In this document: one piece after another, positions 50,765 through 52,239 of the stretch
How the letters are laid out: every line of letters starts with the position of its first letter
How positions within the stretch are numbered: the first letter of the stretch is position 1
NCBI GenBank assembly: GCA_016794425.1
Contig: JAEUHR010000045.1
Location: forward strand, 1 to 52,239
Source of the DNA: Planctomycetota bacterium
GTDB taxonomy: Bacteria > Planctomycetota > UBA1135 > UBA2386
Direction of reading: 5' to 3'
DNA length: 52,239 nt
Notes under the pieces: generated by a model
Databases searched by the model: none
Told to the model about the DNA's origin: nothing
What the model saw: only the letters and a program-made list of their open reading frames with translations
Translations under genes and position numbers: made by a program

Positions 50765-52239
50765 GCGCCCCTCCGTGCCAGCCACCACCAGTCGGCGAGC
50801 ACCAGCAGGAGCAGCAGCAGCGCGAGCCAGCGCCGCTCGGCGGTGCCGTCGCGCAGGCCGGGCCCGTCGGCGTCGATGCGCGGCGCCTCGGGCCAGGTGC
50901 CGGTCGCGAGGTCGCGCAGGTCGCTCTCGGCCGGATCGACGAACCGCGCCGCGATACGGGCCAGCAGCCGGTCGTTGCTGCCGAGCACGCGGTGCACGCC
51001 CGGCTGCTCCGGCACGAACCCGACCAGCCGGTCGGTGGCCAGCGGCCGCCGCGCGCCGTCGGGCGTCTCGAGCACCAGTTCGCGGTCATCGCCTTCGGCC
51101 ACCAGCGCGCGCCGGTAGCGCGCCTCCTCGCCGAGCAGCACATCGCCGGCCTCGGGCCCCGGCACCTCGCGCCGCGCGTGCTCGACCAGGTTGCTCCACA
51201 GCACCGGCCAGTCGGGCGCGCGCACGACGTTGCCGGCGCTGGCGTCGAGGTTCAGCCACAGGCGACGGCCCGCGTCGAGCGGCTCGTCGGCGACCAGCGC
51301 CTGCGCGCCGGCCGCGACCAGCACCTGCCCCGGCAGTTCGCGCGTGCCGCCGAGCCACGTGACGCCGGCGAGCGCCACGCCCTGCAGCAGCGGGTGCGTG
51401 CGGTCGACCACGAACGGACCGCGCCAGCCGGCGCGTTCGCCGTCGCCCGGCGCGACCAGGACCTCGGTCTGGCCCGGCCGCAGCAGGCCCGGCCGCGTCG
51501 CCACCAGCAGTTGCGCGCGGCGCGGATCGGCCGTGTGCCGCACGCCGCCGACCGCCGCGAACACGCGGTCGAGCGCGAGCCGGCGCCGCTCGTCGGCCGG
51601 CAGCAGGTCGCAGACGTCGACGGTGCGATCGGGCGCGGGCAGGAGCCACGCGACGTCGTCGATCGCCAGTGCATCGGCGCGCAGCTCGATGCGCACGTCG
51701 CCGGCGCCGGCCGGCAGCAGCACTTCGGCGTCGGCCACACCGTCGGCGAACACCACCTCGCGCGGTGGCTGCGGGACCTCGCCGAGCACGACCGTGAACG
51801 CCGTCGCCGCGAGGTCGCCGTGGCTGCAGAGGCGCAGCCGCAGCCGTTCGCCGCCGTCTGCTGCCGGCAGCCGCTGCGCGGTCAGGATCGCGGCGTTGGC
51901 GCGCGGTTCCCCGAACGCGACCACCGACAGGTCCGGCGCCGGTGCGACCGGTGCGGTGTCGGTCGCGAACACGATCTCGCCGTCGGGCCCGGCCAGTTCG
52001 CGCGCGAGGTCGAGCGCCGGCGCGGGGTCGTGCCGCCGCTGCACCGGCGACCACGCCGCCAGCGCCGCGCGCGCCGCGTCGGGCGGCACCGGCCCCGCCA
52101 GCACCGCCGGCCGTGGACCGGTGCGCAGCAGCGTCGCGCGGTCGCCGGCCGCCAGCTCGCCGAGCAGCCGGCGCCGTGCCGCGCCCGCGCGGGCGCGGCC
52201 GCCGGCGGCCGGCGACGCCGCGTCGGCGAGCACGCCGCC
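50761..52239 (-). CDS. BatA-like/VWA-type membrane protein (partial, N-terminus beyond right edge)
   Basis: The open frame runs off the right edge; 492 residues plus stop are visible. The first residues (GGVLADAASPAAGG) look like the degenerate metal site of a von Willebrand A domain already in progress. That implies an N-terminal BatA-type helix pair outside the window. Then follow a short VWA-like core (EIVFATDTAPVAPAPD), beta-sandwich repeats, and a C-terminal single helix (RRWLALLLLLLVLADWWWLA). Its stop overlaps the next gene (GTGA). In planctomycetes such pairs usually follow moxR and DUF58 genes; those would lie beyond the edge. Function unknown. Confidence 0.75.
   Translation of the reverse strand, partial: GGVLADAASPAAGGRARAGAARRRLLGELAAGDRATLLRTGPRPAVLAGPVPPDAARAALAAWSPVQRRHDPAPALDLARELAGPDGEIVFATDTAPVAPAPDLSVVAFGEPRANAAILTAQRLPAADGGERLRLRLCSHGDLAATAFTVVLGEVPQPPREVVFADGVADAEVLLPAGAGDVRIELRADALAIDDVAWLLPAPDRTVDVCDLLPADERRRLALDRVFAAVGGVRHTADPRRAQLLVATRPGLLRPGQTEVLVAPGDGERAGWRGPFVVDRTHPLLQGVALAGVTWLGGTRELPGQVLVAAGAQALVADEPLDAGRRLWLNLDASAGNVVRAPDWPVLWSNLVEHARREVPGPEAGDVLLGEEARYRRALVAEGDDRELVLETPDGARRPLATDRLVGFVPEQPGVHRVLGSNDRLLARIAARFVDPAESDLRDLATGTWPEAPRIDADGPGLRDGTAERRWLALLLLLLVLADWWWLARRGA

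Overview
The window is chromosomal DNA of a very GC-rich, Gram-negative-type bacterium, apart from one 4.8-kb insert with visibly lower GC. Planctomycetota or a close relative is my best guess. The grounds are the gene mix: Na+-NQR beside an 11-subunit complex I, BatA-like von Willebrand proteins, a Ser/Thr kinase fused to a sigma-54 activator, and lipoproteins of a planctomycete style. No marker gene in the window settles the taxonomy.

Layout. (1) 1-4762, minus strand: Na+-translocating NADH:quinone reductase operon nqrM-A-B-C-D-E, cut by the left edge. (2) 4849-6251: a stand-alone acyl carrier protein, divergent from a membrane-anchored endonuclease/exonuclease/phosphatase-family protein. 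(3) 6268-10657: an RND efflux adaptor and pump without an outer-membrane channel gene. (4) 10681-10779: a selenocysteine tRNA gene (selC, anticodon UCA), joined to a decayed integrative element (10738-15532) bounded by a perfect 42-bp direct repeat of the tRNA 5' half. The element holds integrase and HNH pseudogenes and two intact genes for probable exported proteins, one with Sel1-like repeats. (5) 15710-22925: a chemotaxis operon, cheB-like (degenerate receiver), cheA, cheW, soluble MCP, cheB, cheR, with no cheY. (6) 23054-28167: a lipoprotein gene overlapping a 1254-residue kinase-TPR-GAF-sigma54 AAA+-Fis fusion. (7) 28372-32633: secreted beta-propeller-like protein, elongation factor P, Rpn/DUF4351 nuclease, alpha/beta hydrolase. 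(8) 32663-43556, minus strand: nuoABCDHIJKLMN in one run of overlapping genes, without nuoEFG. (9) 43677-46524: CstA and a secreted TIM-barrel-like protein. (10) 46534-52239, minus strand: SGNH hydrolase and two BatA/VWA-type membrane proteins, the last cut by the right edge.

How the genes work together. NQR and complex I are alternative quinone-reducing ion pumps. NqrM should supply iron to the NqrD/E cluster, and the 11-subunit complex I probably takes electrons from a donor other than NADH. The Che proteins form a self-contained signalling set whose output is not encoded here. The lipoprotein and kinase-activator genes look like an envelope-linked route to sigma-54 transcription. Several core genes (efp, nuoA, the genes at 28372 and 45394) have a promoter-like motif whose -10 box lies 7-13 nt before the start codon, suggesting leaderless or very short-leader mRNAs. 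The Sel1-repeat gene of the insert instead carries a canonical Shine-Dalgarno sequence.
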